A stretch of DNA of 16,618 nt, from the NCBI GenBank assembly GCA_946616535.1, contig CAMOJA010000025.1, positions 1-16,618 of the forward strand, given 5' to 3'. Under the pieces are notes generated by a model, which saw only the letters and a program-made list of their open reading frames with translations, searched no databases and was not told the DNA's origin. Origin of the DNA: an uncultured Bacteroidales bacterium (lineage in GTDB: Bacteria > Bacteroidota > Bacteroidia > Bacteroidales > Paludibacteraceae). Position numbers and translations under genes: made by a program. Positions 16,595 to 16,618 of the stretch are shown here, one piece after another. How positions within the stretch are numbered: the stretch's first letter is position 1; the number at the start of each line of letters is the position of its first letter.

Positions 16595-16618
16595 ATGCCA
16601 AAGATTTTTGAATATTTC
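16595..16618 (+). CDS. Start of a new gene, possibly a DUF4160 protein (truncated by window end)
   Basis: Only eight codons are visible: MPKIFEYF. The ATG lies 26 bases after a perfect Bacteroidota promoter -7 element, which supports a real start. I recall small DUF4160-family proteins in Bacteroidota that begin with MPKIFEYF and continue into a conserved His-rich stretch; these often sit beside a DUF2442 gene in toxin-antitoxin-like pairs. With eight residues this is only a suggestion. It appears unrelated to the purine cluster and is transcribed separately. Confidence 0.5.

Noticed and set aside
1..16618. CRISPR arrays, tRNA or rRNA genes, insertion sequences, phage genes
   Set aside because: No regularly spaced long repeats, no tRNA-like cloverleaf or rRNA sequence noticed, and no transposase or integrase motifs in any frame; the octamer array is too short and has no spacers.

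Overview
The window looks like chromosomal DNA from a member of the Bacteroidota, probably a Bacteroidales-type organism of moderate GC content. The main reasons are a textbook Bacteroidota promoter near the right end (TTTG, 20 bases, TATCTTTG at 16537-16568), the absence of strong Shine-Dalgarno sequences before most genes, and Bacteroidota-style PurA, CarA, CarB, PurC and PurF-like proteins. Everything recognisable reads on the + strand. No tRNA, rRNA, CRISPR array, insertion sequence or prophage gene was seen.

Positions 1-16435 are a long, tightly packed nucleotide-biosynthesis cluster in the order purM (3' end only), purH, purD, folD, purT, purB, purA, carA, carB, purC, a purF-like gene, a class I aminotransferase and a small formate/nitrite-type (FNT) channel. 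Gaps are 0-51 bases except for 99 bases before purT. Three gene pairs overlap (purD/folD and purB/purA by 4 bases, purA/carA by 10 bases). No Bacteroidota promoter was found in the gaps, so one long transcript, beginning left of the window, is the simplest reading.

The genes work together. The PurF-like protein, PurD, PurT, PurM and PurC cover steps of IMP synthesis, PurB acts both before and after IMP, PurH finishes IMP, and PurA with PurB makes AMP. FolD supplies 10-formyl-THF to PurH. PurT formylates GAR with free formate, and the FNT channel two genes from the end is a plausible formate importer. The aminotransferase may make aspartate, a substrate of PurC and PurA. CarAB adds carbamoyl phosphate for pyrimidines and arginine. 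purE/K, purL, purN and guaAB are not in the window.

The most interesting points are: (1) the PurF-like protein has Met-Ala where the family has its catalytic N-terminal Cys, yet keeps the PRPP loop and four Cys matching the Fe-S ligands of the Bacillus-type enzyme; (2) formate-dependent PurT is linked to a minimal FNT channel; (3) PurB is of the short Bacillus/Thermotoga type; (4) short tandem or repeated words occur in several gaps, the clearest being four copies of an 8-base unit before the aminotransferase gene.

Positions 16436-16618 hold a weak terminator-like hairpin, the Bacteroidota promoter and the first eight codons of a new gene that runs off the end.
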